From Lactuca virosa (taxonomy: Eukaryota > Streptophyta > Magnoliopsida > Asterales > Asteraceae), in contig CAKMRJ010005523.1 in assembly GCA_928212115.1 (NCBI GenBank), positions 142,974,979 through 143,038,978 on the forward strand: DNA of 64,000 bases, read 5' to 3'. Every line of letters starts with the position of its first letter. The first letter of the stretch is position 1. The notes under the pieces were generated by a model that was not told where the DNA came from, made no database searches, and saw nothing but the letters and a program-made list of their open reading frames with translations. Below are positions 12,135-23,349 of this stretch, piece after piece. The translations under genes were made by a program, and so were the position numbers.

Positions 12135-12698
12135 AACTTATGGCTCATTTGTAACCTCTTTCATCGTTCTTACAACCCAGAGAGAAACCCTAGCCGCATT
12201 TTGGTGCTTTCTTGAGTTTGTGAGAGCTTTGGAGAGTGAATCTTGGGCTTTTTGGAAGGAAACTTGAAGGTTGACGAGATTGAAGTGAGGAGAAGGCTTT
12301 GGATCCGACATCTACTTGTTGTTAGCATCCATTTAGAGGTAAAAAGTTTCTACCTTGATCTCTATTTGCTTAGATCTCATCTCATGGAAGAATATGGTCA
12401 TTTTTGGTGCAAAAAGGGTGTTATACTCGGATTTAGACTTGTCACAAGGATATGGTTTCAGATATGGACTCCTCTAGGTCCTTAATGACATAAAGTTGCC
12501 CACTTTATCCAGCTTAGGCCCTTTCCATGCACTAAAACCTTGTAGGAACCTTAGATTTAGTGTTTTAGCCTTGTGAGGCCTTGCATGCACGTAAAGTTTG
12601 CAAGTTTACGTGGTAGCTACACCGTAAGAGGTTGGATCTGTAATTTGGAGCCTTGGATTCCCCCTGGAAAGGACTGAACACAAAAAGGACTATAGGGA

Positions 12699-12908
12699 TT
12701 CGACGAGTTGCTTAGCCAACTCGACGAGTCGGGTAGGGTTTACCCGTTTTCGAGATTCTGAGTGATTTTGGTGAAGGATTAGAGTTTTCAGTCTACATGA
12801 GTTTTCGGTCTTCTGGACATTAAGGATCTCGACGAGTTACTCAGGTAACTCGACGAGTTGATGAGTTACTCAGGTAACTCAGCGAGTTGTTGGATGCACT
12901 CGACGAGT
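12699..12908 (+). repeat. ACTCGACGAGT palindrome cluster, downstream
   Basis: Further copies of CTCGACGAGT occur at 12720-12729, 12828-12837, 12849-12858 and 12899-12908, plus variants at 12699-12708 and near 12877-12888. The group lies 0.6-0.8 kb downstream of the TATA-like box. Confidence 0.85.
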
Positions 12909-13092
12909 TAGGGTCAACATGGACTGTTGACCTTGACTGTTGACATTGACTTTGACCAGGGTTGACTTTGAGGGTATTTATGGTATTTCGGGATTGTGAC
13001 AAGTTAATCACATGATGATTATAGGCGGTTGAGTTGGAGCTGTGTGTTGGGACTAATCGGATCTTATCTTATCAGTTCAGCATTCACGAGAG

Positions 13093-13609
13093 GTGAGTCT
13101 CCTCACCATACCAATGGGTCTAAGGCACCAAGGTCGGCCTATTTTATGATTTGTGGCACACTAGCTGAAGTTATATTATGAGGCATGATAGTTGGTTATG
13201 TGCTAGGGAGTATGCTAGTTGTATATGTGGTATGCTTGTATGGAAGACCATGGGAGAGCCCATGGCACGTGGATGTAAGACCATGTGGAGAGCCCACGAC
13301 TTTCCTACTAAAGACCATGAGAGGCCATAGCACCCGGATGTAAGACCATGTGGAGAGCCCATGGATTTCCTATTAAATACCACGGAAGATCCCATGACAC
13401 TTAGGTGTAAGACCATGTGGAGAGCCCATGGCTTCCTGGAGTAAGACCCTGGGGACGAGCCCACGACATCCCTATATGTTGTTTGCATGGCTTATGTGGT
13501 TTATGTTGATTTTATATAGCTAATATGATTATGTGATTATGTGGATTGTGTGGGGTATGCTCCGGGGAACTCACTAAGCATTAGCTTACAATTTGTAGAT
13601 TTGTTGCAT
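13093..13609 (+). other. Candidate LTR intron, family A
   Basis: AG|GTGAGT at 13091-13098 is a consensus donor. Downstream are the box GAACTCACT (13567-13575), a branch-point-like CTTAC (13585-13589) and TTGTTGCAT|GTAC. The expected CAG reads CAT at 13607-13609, so this copy seems to have lost its acceptor; TAG at 13596-13598 is a weaker alternative. The interior is mainly a minisatellite. Confidence 0.4.
13240..13470 (+). repeat. Minisatellite in family A LTR
   Basis: About seven degenerate copies of a unit containing AGACCATGTGGAGAGCCCATG, spaced roughly 30-60 bp. It lies inside the candidate LTR intron. Confidence 0.8.
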
Positions 13610-13817
13610 GTACATCTGAGCCTAAGGGCAAGGACAAGGCTTGATGACGCGACATGCACTCTCTCTCAGGCGTTTTTATGGGACACTCTGATGTTTGGAA
13701 TAATATTGTTGAATGTTATGAATTTGAAAACAAATGTATATTAGATTTATGGTTTATTGAAAGTGCTTTTGACTATTTAAAAATGAAAAATATCTTTTGA
13801 AAAATTGGGTTGTTACA

Positions 13818-14100
13818 GAAGGTCTCCTAAAGGTGTTGGGTGGTGAATACCAACTTTACAATAGCCTTAAAAGGGAGGAGATGTTGAATTTTTTGGAGCC
13901 AATATCTATTCAAAGGTGCTACTTAATTGAATTTTGATTTTATGTTTAAATACTAAACCAACATATGCCTCTAATTAAAATTTATTTTTTCACCATAATA
14001 ATAATAATGTTTAGTTGTTTGCAGGTTGTTTACAAAACTCTATATATGGAAGAATGACACATGATGAATACAATATACTTTTTTCCTTCCTGATTTGGGT
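13818..14100 (+). pseudogene. Possible 3' end of a host gene, cut by family A
   Basis: Directly after the family A LTR an open frame runs without a stop (start EGLLKVLGGEYQLYNSL) to CAAAG|GTGCT near 13915. An AT-rich stretch follows, then TTAGTTGTTTGCAG|G near 14025 and a short second exon that would end at a TGA near 14062. This could be the last two exons of a gene into which family A inserted. I do not recognise the protein. The open stretch is only about 32 codons, so chance is a real alternative. Confidence 0.3.
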
Positions 14101-14721
14101 GTTATAGATGATAGGATTTGGTTTTATTTTTTATTTTATTTATCTTTTATTATTATTATTATTATTATTTTTTGCTTTTGTACTTTGGACCCTTTCTAGT
14201 TTCTGTTTGGAATTTCTCTTTTTTTATAATTATATTGTCATTATAAAATATATTTGATTGTTACAATCTTAGTATGTTCCAATTATATAATTACTCTAAT
14301 AAGGAAAACTTTTACTTGTAAATTTATTTTAGATTGATTGTAATCAATTAAAGTCCAAAGTAATGATGTGGCTTTGAGTACTATGCCAAGCCAATTGATT
14401 TATTTTGTAAAGTATTTAGTAAAATTGTTTAAAGATTGATAGTAAGATTCAAGTTTAATAAGAGATCATTTAGCTAAATGTATTGACATATAGTTTTTTA
14501 AACCATATTTGGCTTGGGTATGTATGTTTTTAAACCTCTAAGTAATAATCCATATGGAAAAAATAACATTTTTCTGACATGTTGGTTCATAAGAAAAATT
14601 AAATGCAAAAAATGGCAATATATTTTGGCTGGTTTGCTTATTATAACATTCTACATTCATTGTTCCTACTTTGCCTCATTGTGTGGCTGAAGTTTAAAAC
14701 AATTTGATGTAACTAGAAAGA

Positions 14722-14753
<32 letters not shown>

Positions 14754-15643
14754 GATATATATATTATATCTATATATATATATATATATATATGATAAAT
14801 GTCGGAAGGTACTTTGTTGTAATTGAATATCATAAGATCCACTAATTAAATAAAATGTTTGTACGATCGTCACTACCACCGCTACCACCCCCGTCTGGTT
14901 GAATACTACACAACCTATCAAACCAATCAAAATTTCATAACAAATTAAGACGTTAAGGTTATTTGAAGTTAACATTCTAATTCATTAATTGCAATTTGCA
15001 AAGAAGTGACACATGGATGAACTTATCAGCGTTTGTGATTGTAAGAACAAAAGAATTATCAATATTTTGTAACTTGGTTGATATGCAATGGTTTTATGGT
15101 TTGATCTGATAGCCGCAAAAAAATTATTCATCGAGATAAGTTAATCACAACTCAGAGACTATTTGTCGCCGTCGTTTTGCACGGGTAGACGACTAGTGTG
15201 TGTATGTGTGTGTGTGTATATATATATATATATAATGAGTTGATTTATGACTATTAATTTCAGACAACAAAATATATTTTTCATCTTTAATAATAACTAT
15301 TACTAAATACTTAATTAGAAAAAAAAAATTATTTAAATAATATATCAAATAAAAATAATAATTTTCATAGATTGTATAAATCTAACAAATAATGTAATTT
15401 CAACTATAATAATAAATAGCTCAATTTTTTTTAGAGTTAATTATTTAAAAGGATAACATATTTTATTTTCAGTTCACATTTAACCAACAATATATTTTTT
15501 TATAGATTGTACTATTGACTTTGTTTCATTTGGTAAAAAAATGATAATAATACTGACTTATTTAAAAAACACATTATTAATTACATATAAACATAAAACC
15601 AAATATGTCTTCTTTTAAACCGATTAACCTAAAATAATATATC
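14101..15643. other. AT-rich intergenic DNA with microsatellites
   Basis: No gene seen. It contains an ATT repeat at about 14148-14169, TA arrays at about 14729-14790 and a TG/TA array at about 15199-15232. The open frame at 14694-14975 on the minus strand only reads through the TA array. Confidence 0.7.
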
Positions 15644-16124
15644 ACTAGCTTATAACCCGTGATAACCACGGTTATAAAATTAATTAAACTTTCATAGTAA
15701 AAACTTAAAATTATTAACCAATTATTTCAAATAAATTATTTTAAATAAAAAGTTAATTAAAATATATTTTTTAGTTATATAAAATTATAATCGTTGATTT
15801 AAATAAATACATGAAATTATATCACCTTATAATATATATTAATTTTATTTTATTTTTTATTCTAGTATTATTAATTTAATTTAATTTAATTAGAGTTTGA
15901 AATTTAAAATTTAAAATTTAAAATGAAAAATCAATTATTAATTTAATGTAATTAGAGTAAAAAATTTAAAATTTAAAATTTAAAATGAAGAATTAATAGG
16001 TTGACATGTAATATTAAAGATGATTTCTAATACTGATTTCTAATATTGTGACATATAATATTAATGATGATTTCTAATATTGTAACATTTATAAATAGGA
16101 AAATAAACTTATTCATTTATTAGA
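15644..16124 (-). mobile_element. Short Helitron-like element
   Basis: On the minus strand the sequence ends CTAGT (complement of 15644-15648). It is preceded by the perfect hairpin CCGTG-ATAAC-CACGG (15657-15671) at the 8-nt distance expected of a Helitron 3' end. The far end begins TCTAATAAATG. The body resembles 18501-18892. No helicase is encoded, so it would be non-autonomous. Confidence 0.45.
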
Positions 16125-16363
16125 ATATAGAGAATAGATTATCAAGAATAAATCGAGACTTTCTCATCATTTTAATTATTTTAAAATTCTGAAAACTACA
16201 TGTACCATAAATGATGTCATTGTTATTATAAATTTTAAGAAGCTACCACATATTTAGTAAATCTTACTTCTAAATTATTTCTTTCTATCAAACTTAGAAT
16301 CTCAACCATTTAAAAAAAAGCTCATTGATATCATTATTTATGCGGAATTTTGTGTGATACTAT

Positions 16364-16576
16364 GGGTGTGTTCGGCAAGGAGCGTTTAAGAGCTTCTAGC
16401 TTATAGCGTTTAACAAAACGTTCCGTTTTGAACAGAAAGTCTCGTTCGGCACTACAAGCTTCTAGCATTTAGTTTAAACAAAACGCTTCAAATCCAAATG
16501 CTACTTCATGTAGCGTTTAACAAAACGCTAAAAGTTACAAACTACCCGCTACCAGCTAATTTTATCGAACACGCCC
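16364..16576. mobile_element. MITE with GGGTGTGTTCG ends
   Basis: A 213-bp unit starts GGGTGTGTTCGG and ends CGAACACGCCC, an inverted repeat with few mismatches. It is flanked by TAT on both sides. The interior repeats GCGTTTAACAAAACG. Three-base flanks suggest a Tourist/PIF-Harbinger-like MITE; a hAT-type origin is possible. Confidence 0.65.
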
Positions 16577-17731
16577 TATATGTCATAAAATAATAAATAA
16601 AAAGTTTATATATTTTTTTTCTTAAAGGTTTCGGATTGAGGTAGGGTCATTGACGATGGTTTCAAGTTTTTCAGTTACGATTAACAATCATTATATGCTG
16701 TTGTATTGTTTCCACCCAAATATATTTAAACTTTATGTGTCACTCACTCATCCTATTGAAAATTGTAACGGTTGATTGTGTGTGAATCAATAAAAGTTGT
16801 AGCTTGCTATTTTGGATGGAAAATGTCATTGGATCTTTACGATGTGTAATTATATAAAATGCTTGCAATTTTCATCAATAAAATAAAGTAGTATACTCTC
16901 TTCCTTTTTGGTAGATATTGCAAAGATCAAATACACTGCTAATCATTATACTATTCATCATTTTTATGGACGACTATAATTAAATTTACAAAAATAATCA
17001 CCAACTTTTTAAAATTTTCAATTAAAGTTTTTTACACACTAGAGCAAATATGACGTCTTAAATTTAATGTCATTAATTTCAAATTATTAGGAGAACTAGT
17101 ACCACAAATGTAAAATTTATTATTGTATTTTCAAAAATAATTTTAAAATGTTATGTTTTTATTTTCAGTTTAGCTTTATTCTGTTAGCTTCTCAAATGCT
17201 ATTATATACTCAAAAACTAAAAAGACTTAATAAAAATGGTTTCCATATAATTGTAACTATATGTAATAAGTTTGACGCATCAACTTGTTTTTTTTCTTCC
17301 CTTTTCCTTGTTTTAAATACCTAGTTTTATAGAAAACTCATGATGTAGATAAGCCAATTGTAAATACGTGATCACAAATTACATAAAAGTAAATTCGAAT
17401 TAAGTATGATTAGATAAAAGTACAAAGCCTATATTAACTAAGTTTATCTATTTTATAAAATCAAATGCTATGTACGAAAACTATTTTGTCATTTTGTGTA
17501 CGATCTTCAGGATTATTTCTTTTAGATTAAAAAGTGATAAGAGCAGTATTGATAAAATATATTATATACTACGTAATAAAAAGTGAATAAAGACATAAAA
17601 TGTAATTAAAGTTGTGTGCCGGATTCATGATTTTTTTCTTTTAGAACGATAATAATGTTTTCAGAAAACAACTAATAAGGCGTTAAAAGTGTAAATAGTA
17701 CAAAAATAAAAATTCCACAAGCACTAACAAC
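16577..17731. other. AT-rich intergenic DNA
   Basis: No gene, RNA gene or clear repeat seen. Confidence 0.6.
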
Positions 17732-18356
17732 CAATGTTTTAAAAACCGGTTTTTTAGTTGAATCGGTATGGTGACCGGTTCCCGGTTCAACCGGTTTAAC
17801 CGGTTCGACCGCCGTGTGAACCGGCTTCTATATTTTTAACTTTTTTTTTCTATTTTCCTACACATACATACATATATAAATCATGAATTTGATATTTACA
17901 AGTTCAAACATTAAAAATACATATAAAATAAATTGTAGATGAATCCAAATACACTAAAATAACACATAACCCTAAGTTTTACTGTTTTACATTAACCCAT
18001 ATACGTTAAAAAGAAAAATAAAGTATAATACCGAAACAAAATATAGTTTTAGATGAATATAAACACATAAAAAAACTTTATAACATTTGTCATATGTTTT
18101 TATCTAGAGAAAACTAAATAGATTTGAAAAAAATCACCAAAGTTTATTATGTAAATAGTTCTTTTCATTGTTTTTATTCGGTTTAACCCGTTCAACCGGT
18201 TTATTTTGACCGGTTCAACCGGGTTTTTCCAAAAACCGGTCAGTTCAATCCGGTTCAGAAATTAATGTAAAACCGGTGATAGTTGAACCGCTCCCTCCTC
18301 CGGTTCCCGGTCCAACCGGTTCGACCGACCTGTTCAAACCGGTTTTTAAAACACTG
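17732..18356. mobile_element. hAT-like non-autonomous transposon with exact 8-bp target duplication
   Basis: A 625-bp element with terminal inverted repeats: left CAATGTTTTAAAAACCGGTT, right (reverse complement) CAGTGTTTTAAAAACCGGTT. CTAACAAC occurs directly on both sides (17724-17731 and 18357-18364), an 8-bp duplication typical of hAT. Subterminal regions are rich in ACCGGTTCAACCGG. There is no transposase frame. Confidence 0.85.
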
Positions 18357-18500
18357 CTAACAACACAAAACGGGACTACAACCTCAAAATCAATAAAATA
18401 GTATAAATTTCTATATTAATAATTAAGATTTAGTATAATTAGACATAAATCCAAAAGAGCATGTGACGTTCTAAAAGTTTAATTTGATATATTTATGGTA

Positions 18501-18892
18501 ACTAGTTTATAACTCGTGGGAACCACGGTTATAAAATTAATTAAATTTTTATAATAAAACCTCAAAATTATTAATTACTTATTTTAAATAAATTATTAAT
18601 TAAAAGATTTTTTTACTTTTATAAAATTATAATCATTGATTTAAATAAATATATAAAATTACATCACTTTATAATTTGTATTAATTTTATTTTAATTTTT
18701 ATTCTACTGTTATTAATTTAATTTAATTAGAGTGATAAATTTAAAATTTGAAATTTGAAATGGAAAATCAATAGGTTGACAAGTGGCATACATTAATTAA
18801 GTGACATAATGACAAAAAAAATATGCATTAATTAGAAGACCTAATATGATGACACATGTCAAAAGGAGAATAAAACTATTATTTTATTAGGA
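18501..18892 (-). mobile_element. Short Helitron-like element
   Basis: On the minus strand it starts TCCTAATAAAATAATAG and ends CTAGT (complement of 18501-18505). The hairpin CGTGG-GAA-CCACG (18515-18527) lies just before the end. It sits between A and T, the usual Helitron target. The body resembles 15644-16124. Confidence 0.5.
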
Positions 18893-19592
18893 TAGGGATT
18901 TATTCAATTTTCTAAAAGCATAATGATATTCATTGTTGGTAATTTATTCATTTTTCTTTAATATTCATCGTAAATCTTTTTAATTAGGTGTTTGGGTTAG
19001 TGTTTTGAAAACAGGTTTGAACCGGTGGATCGGACTCGAAACCGAAGACAATAACGGTTTAACAACAACTGATTTTATGTTAATTTTTAGAACGGATTGA
19101 CCCGTACGGTTTCTTCAAAAAAACAGGTTGAACCACTTTGACGGAACCGATAAAAAAACCTTTTGAATCATTCTTTAAAGACAAATCTAATTTACTCTCA
19201 AAGTATTCCTAATTCCACTTTTATGTTAAAGACGAAATTTGAACCTTCAATCTCAAAGAGGAATGACAACATCTGATGTCGCTGAACTAAAAGGTCTTTG
19301 GTGTTTGAACAGATTTATTAGACTTTCATAGTTGGATTTCATTCATTCCGTTAAAACAACCCATCTTCAAAGCAAATTGAATAGCTTGATCGATCCAGAT
19401 TGTACACAACTCGAAGGTGGATGGTACACACCACTACCAGACACGACTTCGACACACGTAACACTGGTCTAATGATTATCTTCTCAACTTGAAAACTGAT
19501 ATTATAAAATAGTTAATTATATCTATGGCATTATAAAATAGTTAATTATGAAAAACATTTATGTTTGTGGATGTCAAATTCATGGTTTTATA

Positions 19593-20935
19593 CACTATAC
19601 CAAAATAAAGCTAATGCAACCCCAATAAAAGGTTGCCACAAACCTTGAAAGGTTGCATATACCTAAGGCAACCTTTTACCTAGGGTTACATTAGGCGGAG
19701 TTGCATTAGGCATAAGGAAACCCTTTTATTAGGAACTGCAACCTTTTGTGAAAACGTTACATTGTTTGTACAAATGCAACCTTTTTAAAATGTAACATTT
19801 CTTACATGAAAATGCAACTTTTTTACTCTTAAATGCAACCGTTTTTGCACTTAAGTGTACCCTTTTTATTAGTGTTTCAGTTACAAATATGCAACCAGGG
19901 GGCGGAGCTAGGATTTAAGAATAAGGGGGGCTAACAACTTCATATTGTAGTATTAAAATATAATTTTATACCGGAATAAAAAAATAGGTCCAAAATTCTA
20001 AAAAAAAAATCACAAAGAAATTTTTGTTTTCGTTAATCTCAATCTTCAAAAGTTTTCAACTAACTATAAACATCAACTCGTATTCCTCCATTAACTCGTA
20101 TTCATCCATTAACATGTAATTTTTGGTCCCACACACCTTTTATTTGTTTGAAAAAAGAATCAGTAGTTCTTTTTTCTCATAATTTACCCAATGGTTATAA
20201 TAAATTAATTAACTAAATTATCAAACCATAATTAAATTATTAATGACAAGTAACAGTAAATAAAAGTATGCAAAAGATTTAAAATTTACCTTAAAACTGA
20301 AATCATATTGATGCATCAGTTTAGATGGAAACGATATCTTAATTGCCAATTAACCTCTTTGAATAAAAATAGCTACATTGCCTTGATGAATCGTCAAAAC
20401 AAATGCTACTTATGAACAATTAGGGATTATAATGAGATAACTACTAACGAATTGACATAGTTGGGAGTATAAATCAATGGCAAATTAAAATAAAATAGAT
20501 AGGGATGGAGGCGGTGGTGTTTAGACGTGGGTCTCAACTTTTTTAGTGATAATAACCTCATTGCTTTTTATGTATAGTAATTGTTTTCTTTTAAAAATAA
20601 TTGAGAGGGGTTAGACATTGTTAAGTAAATGATGTGGGTAGAGGGGTTGGACATTGTTAAGTAAATGATGTGGGTTAGAAGTTTAATCGTTAGTACAACT
20701 TATTTATAATATAACTAAAGTTTGAAAAATGATTGAGGGGGGCAAAACATCCGACAGCCCCCCTATTGTCTCCGCCTCTTTATACAACCCTTTCTACACT
20801 AAAATGCAACTTTTGTTATGTTTTTCATTACAATACTGCAACCTTTTTTTATACTCAAATGCAACCTTATAGTAGATTTAGGTAGTACAACTGCAAAATT
20901 GTTTACTCTAAAATGCAATTGTTTTATGCTTCTGG
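19593..20935. mobile_element. CACTA-like fragment with GCAACCTTTT repeats
   Basis: It begins CACTATACCAAAATAAAG, a CACTA-type terminus, followed by many GCAACC(TTTT) repeats in both orientations up to about 20935, as in CACTA subterminal regions. The other end was not found, so it may be truncated. Confidence 0.35.
19897..20780. mobile_element. Mutator-like non-autonomous element (9-bp duplication)
   Basis: Ends are AGGGGGCGGAGCTAGG on the left and (reverse complement) AAGAGGCGGAGACAAT on the right, each followed inward by GGGGGGCT. Flanks are TATGCAACC (19888-19896) and TATACAACC (20781-20789), nine bases with one mismatch. No coding region is present. Confidence 0.6.
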
Positions 20936-21365
20936 TTCAAAACAGGATTTTATTTATATGTATGTAGGAAAATTAAAAATACATAAAAGTTATGAAAACC
21001 GGCAGTCGAACCGATTGAAACGGAAACTGATCATGGTTCAACTAAACAACTGATTTTTAAAAGATTGGTTTGGGTATATATCACAATAACCTACAACCTA
21101 CATGCTACATGTCATTTTCGGGTAGGAAACATTTAAAAATAAATTTACACGAATTCAAATATCTACTTCAATGAATTGTTATTTGATTTTTTTGGACTAT
21201 TTAGTTCTTATTTTATAAACCAAAACTAATCCAAAATAATAATGTGGTTTTGTTAAAAAACAATCCAAAAGTCAAAACCAAATAGTCAATCCAAATTGTC
21301 GAATTAAACAATTCGATTTTATCAAAATAATGAGCAGCCCCATATTTATCAATGAAGCATTTTAT

Positions 21366-21540
21366 TTAGACAAAATCATAGAAATGGATTATTGTGGTTT
21401 ACTATAGGGCACATAGTTAGTCTCTGTTATTTTTTTTAAACAAATGGTCCTTGTGGTTTCTAAACTTGCATGAATGTTCCATGTGGTTTCTAAAACTTGC
21501 ACCAATTGTCTCTAAACTACATAAAATCACTTTTTTGCCC
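21366..21540 (+). repeat. Left arm of a long-inverted-repeat element split by copia
   Basis: The stretch with AGACAAAATCATAGAAATGG, TGTGGTTT and TGGTTTCTAAA is similar to the reverse complement of 33865-34015. With the copia element removed the arms lie about 2 kb apart. DNA between 21541 and 22012 shows no clear gene. Confidence 0.55.
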
Positions 21541-22017
21541 TTTCTTAATTTCTTATATCTTTTTCTTAAGCTAAAATTATTATTAAAAAGAACAAAAATA
21601 AATAAACCTCTACCCACTTATTTCATCTTGTTTCTCTCTCTAGCTCACTACCCTTATCATCATTCTCTCTTAATCGGAGAATAAGCACTCACCATCTTCA
21701 TTCCCTTTCGTTTTCTTTGTCTTTGGTGGCCACCAATTGCTGCCTTTAAACATATATGTTTTGATTCCTTTCCCTTCGCGACTTCCCTAGTCCATCCCCA
21801 AATAGCTACTCCTAAACAGCCACTGCCATTGCTTGTCTTCATCTTCACCACCACTCCTCACATGTAAGTGAATAACATTTCTAAAGGTTTCACATGAAAA
21901 ATAACGATGAGTGTGAATGTGATACAGTTTCTAACGGACCTGGAAGTGCATAACTTTTTAGGGGTGTCGTGGAGAGTGACGGTGATTTCGTTTTCCTCCA
22001 AGGTCGAGAACGGTTAC

Positions 22018-22788
22018 TGTTGGATTAGGTGTCTAAGTTCATAACTATTTATGGAATGTACTTGAACCGGTTGGCATGGTCCATTTGGGTTGCATGGCAT
22101 TGCAACATTTGGATAGACTAAATGAGAGAAAAAGACACTTATGGTTTATTAATATAATATAAGTTCTAATATATTAATAATATTATTTAATTAGTTTTGA
22201 TCAATAATTAATTTAGAATTAATTTGGTGATCAAAAGGAGACTAATTAAATATATGGGGTTGATTGTGTAAATCATTCATTCTTTTATAGTAAGCTAATG
22301 ATCCATGGTTATTGGATTGGGCTAAATCCATAAGGTGCTCCATGGATGCTCCATGGAGGTTACAAACCCATGGATCATGGAATATGAAAAGCCATGTCAA
22401 TTAGGGTTTACATGGTGTAACCCTACTTGTGACACAACTATAAAAGGACCCCATGGGCTACCAAAATTGGCAATATGTGTAGAACAAGAGGGCTAGCCGA
22501 TTTTGAGTGAGTGTGGACTTCTCTCAAGGTTATTCCAAGTGTTGTGGTGTTGTAAACATTTGAGGCATCACACTTGAGGTGCTAGGCTCACAAAGTTCTC
22601 AAGGAATCCAAGCAACAAAAATGTATGTTCTTCCTACTAGCTTTTATGTTTCAAAGTTCCCCATGCCTTGCTAGATAGGTTAAGAACCTTGGAAAATCAA
22701 ATTTGCATGTATCTTAGTAAAACATAGATACAAAGTTTCTAGGGTTGCATGTACACCTTAGGAGTGTTAGAATGCTCAAAACCCTTCA
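22018..22788 (+). repeat. Copia 5' LTR
   Basis: It runs from TGTTGGATTAGG to AAACCCTTCA. It contains CTATAAAAGGACC (about 22438-22450), a TATA-like promoter signal also found in the 3' LTR. Confidence 0.95.
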
Positions 22789-22789
22789 G

Positions 22790-22800
22790 TGGTATCAGAG
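22790..22800 (+). promoter_or_regulatory. Copia primer-binding site
   Basis: TGGTATCAGAG lies one base after the 5' LTR and matches the 3' end complement of initiator tRNA-Met. Confidence 0.9.
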
Positions 22801-23349
22801 TCTAGGATTGTTTGCTTGATACTTGATGCAAATTGTTGAAAAAACTCAAGTTTTCTGCATTCTGCGACATGAACTCGCCAAGTCCATGGTGGGACTCGAC
22901 GAGTCCATGTGATAATTCATCCTACTCGTCGAGTAGGTTCTTGCACTCGACGAGTAGGAGCCCCTGAATGCAGATTTTCGAGTTTTGCTGCTGGAAATGG
23001 ACTAGAAACATTACCCTAAACTGTTTTGGTCTTATAAAACTTGTTTTAGATGGTGTAATGGTTATGCTAATCCATTTACAATGGCTATTATCAAAATTTC
23101 AAGTTTTGTATGTGTTATTTATGATTCTTGAAATTGTTGATATGAATGTTCATATACTTATGAGTTTGGTAGATCATAGGAATTATTTTGTTAGTTTAAT
23201 TCTTGATCTTGATGTGTTTTAATGGAATCCATAATTTGTCCTCAAGTTATGGATTACCAAATGTCTTTCTTTTAAAGTCCATTAAATGAACACATAGGTT
23301 ACATAAAATGAAAAGCCTCTCATTTTTAATAAACCATTAACTCATAACT

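Larger units (their letters stand above)
1..13817 (+). mobile_element. Ty3/gypsy retrotransposon, family A, 3' part, split by family B
   Basis: A plus-strand gypsy element enters from the left edge, so its 5' LTR, gag, protease and most of the reverse transcriptase lie outside the window. The visible parts are RNase H (1-574), integrase plus chromodomain-like tail (10588-11904), a purine tract and the 3' LTR (11922-13817). The coding region is split at 574/10588 by a family B element. The break lies between RNase H and the integrase zinc domain, and the reading frame resumes across it once one copy of the 5-bp target duplication (AGTGT at 570-574, GGTGT at 10583-10587) is discounted. Several stops and a frameshift make the copy inactive. 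Chromovirus membership is inferred from the C-terminal tail; the Tekay/Del assignment is a guess. Confidence 0.93.
11922..13817 (+). repeat. Family A 3' LTR
   Basis: A 1896-bp LTR from TGTAACGCC to TGTTACA. In order: CTCGACGAGT palindromes (11981-12082), a TATA-like CTATTTAAAG (12125-12134), a second palindrome group (12699-12908), a candidate splice donor (13091-13098), a minisatellite (about 13240-13470), and a box plus damaged acceptor (13567-13609). The 5' LTR is outside the window, so divergence cannot be judged. Confidence 0.9.
18998..21067. mobile_element. hAT-like element carrying nested insertions
   Basis: The left end TAGTGTTTTGAAAACAGG and the right end (reverse complement) CAATCTTTTAAAAATCAG are diverged versions of the 17732-18356 termini. 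Both sides carry GTTTGGGT (18990-18997 and 21068-21075), an exact 8-bp duplication. The interior holds a CACTA-like region rich in GCAACC and a Mutator-like element (19897-20780). The hAT ends are therefore the outer, older unit. Confidence 0.7.

Noticed and set aside
11981..12908. CRISPR-like short repeats
   Set aside because: Repeats are short palindromes with irregular spacing in a plant LTR; no spacers of constant length and no cas genes.
14694..14975. Tyr/Ile repeat protein frame
   Set aside because: It is the translation of a TA microsatellite; the same applies to 39379-39603.
15182..15201. Another Helitron end (GACTAGT), and a similar one at 61979-62003
   Set aside because: CTAGT is present, but no convincing hairpin or matching 5' end was found.
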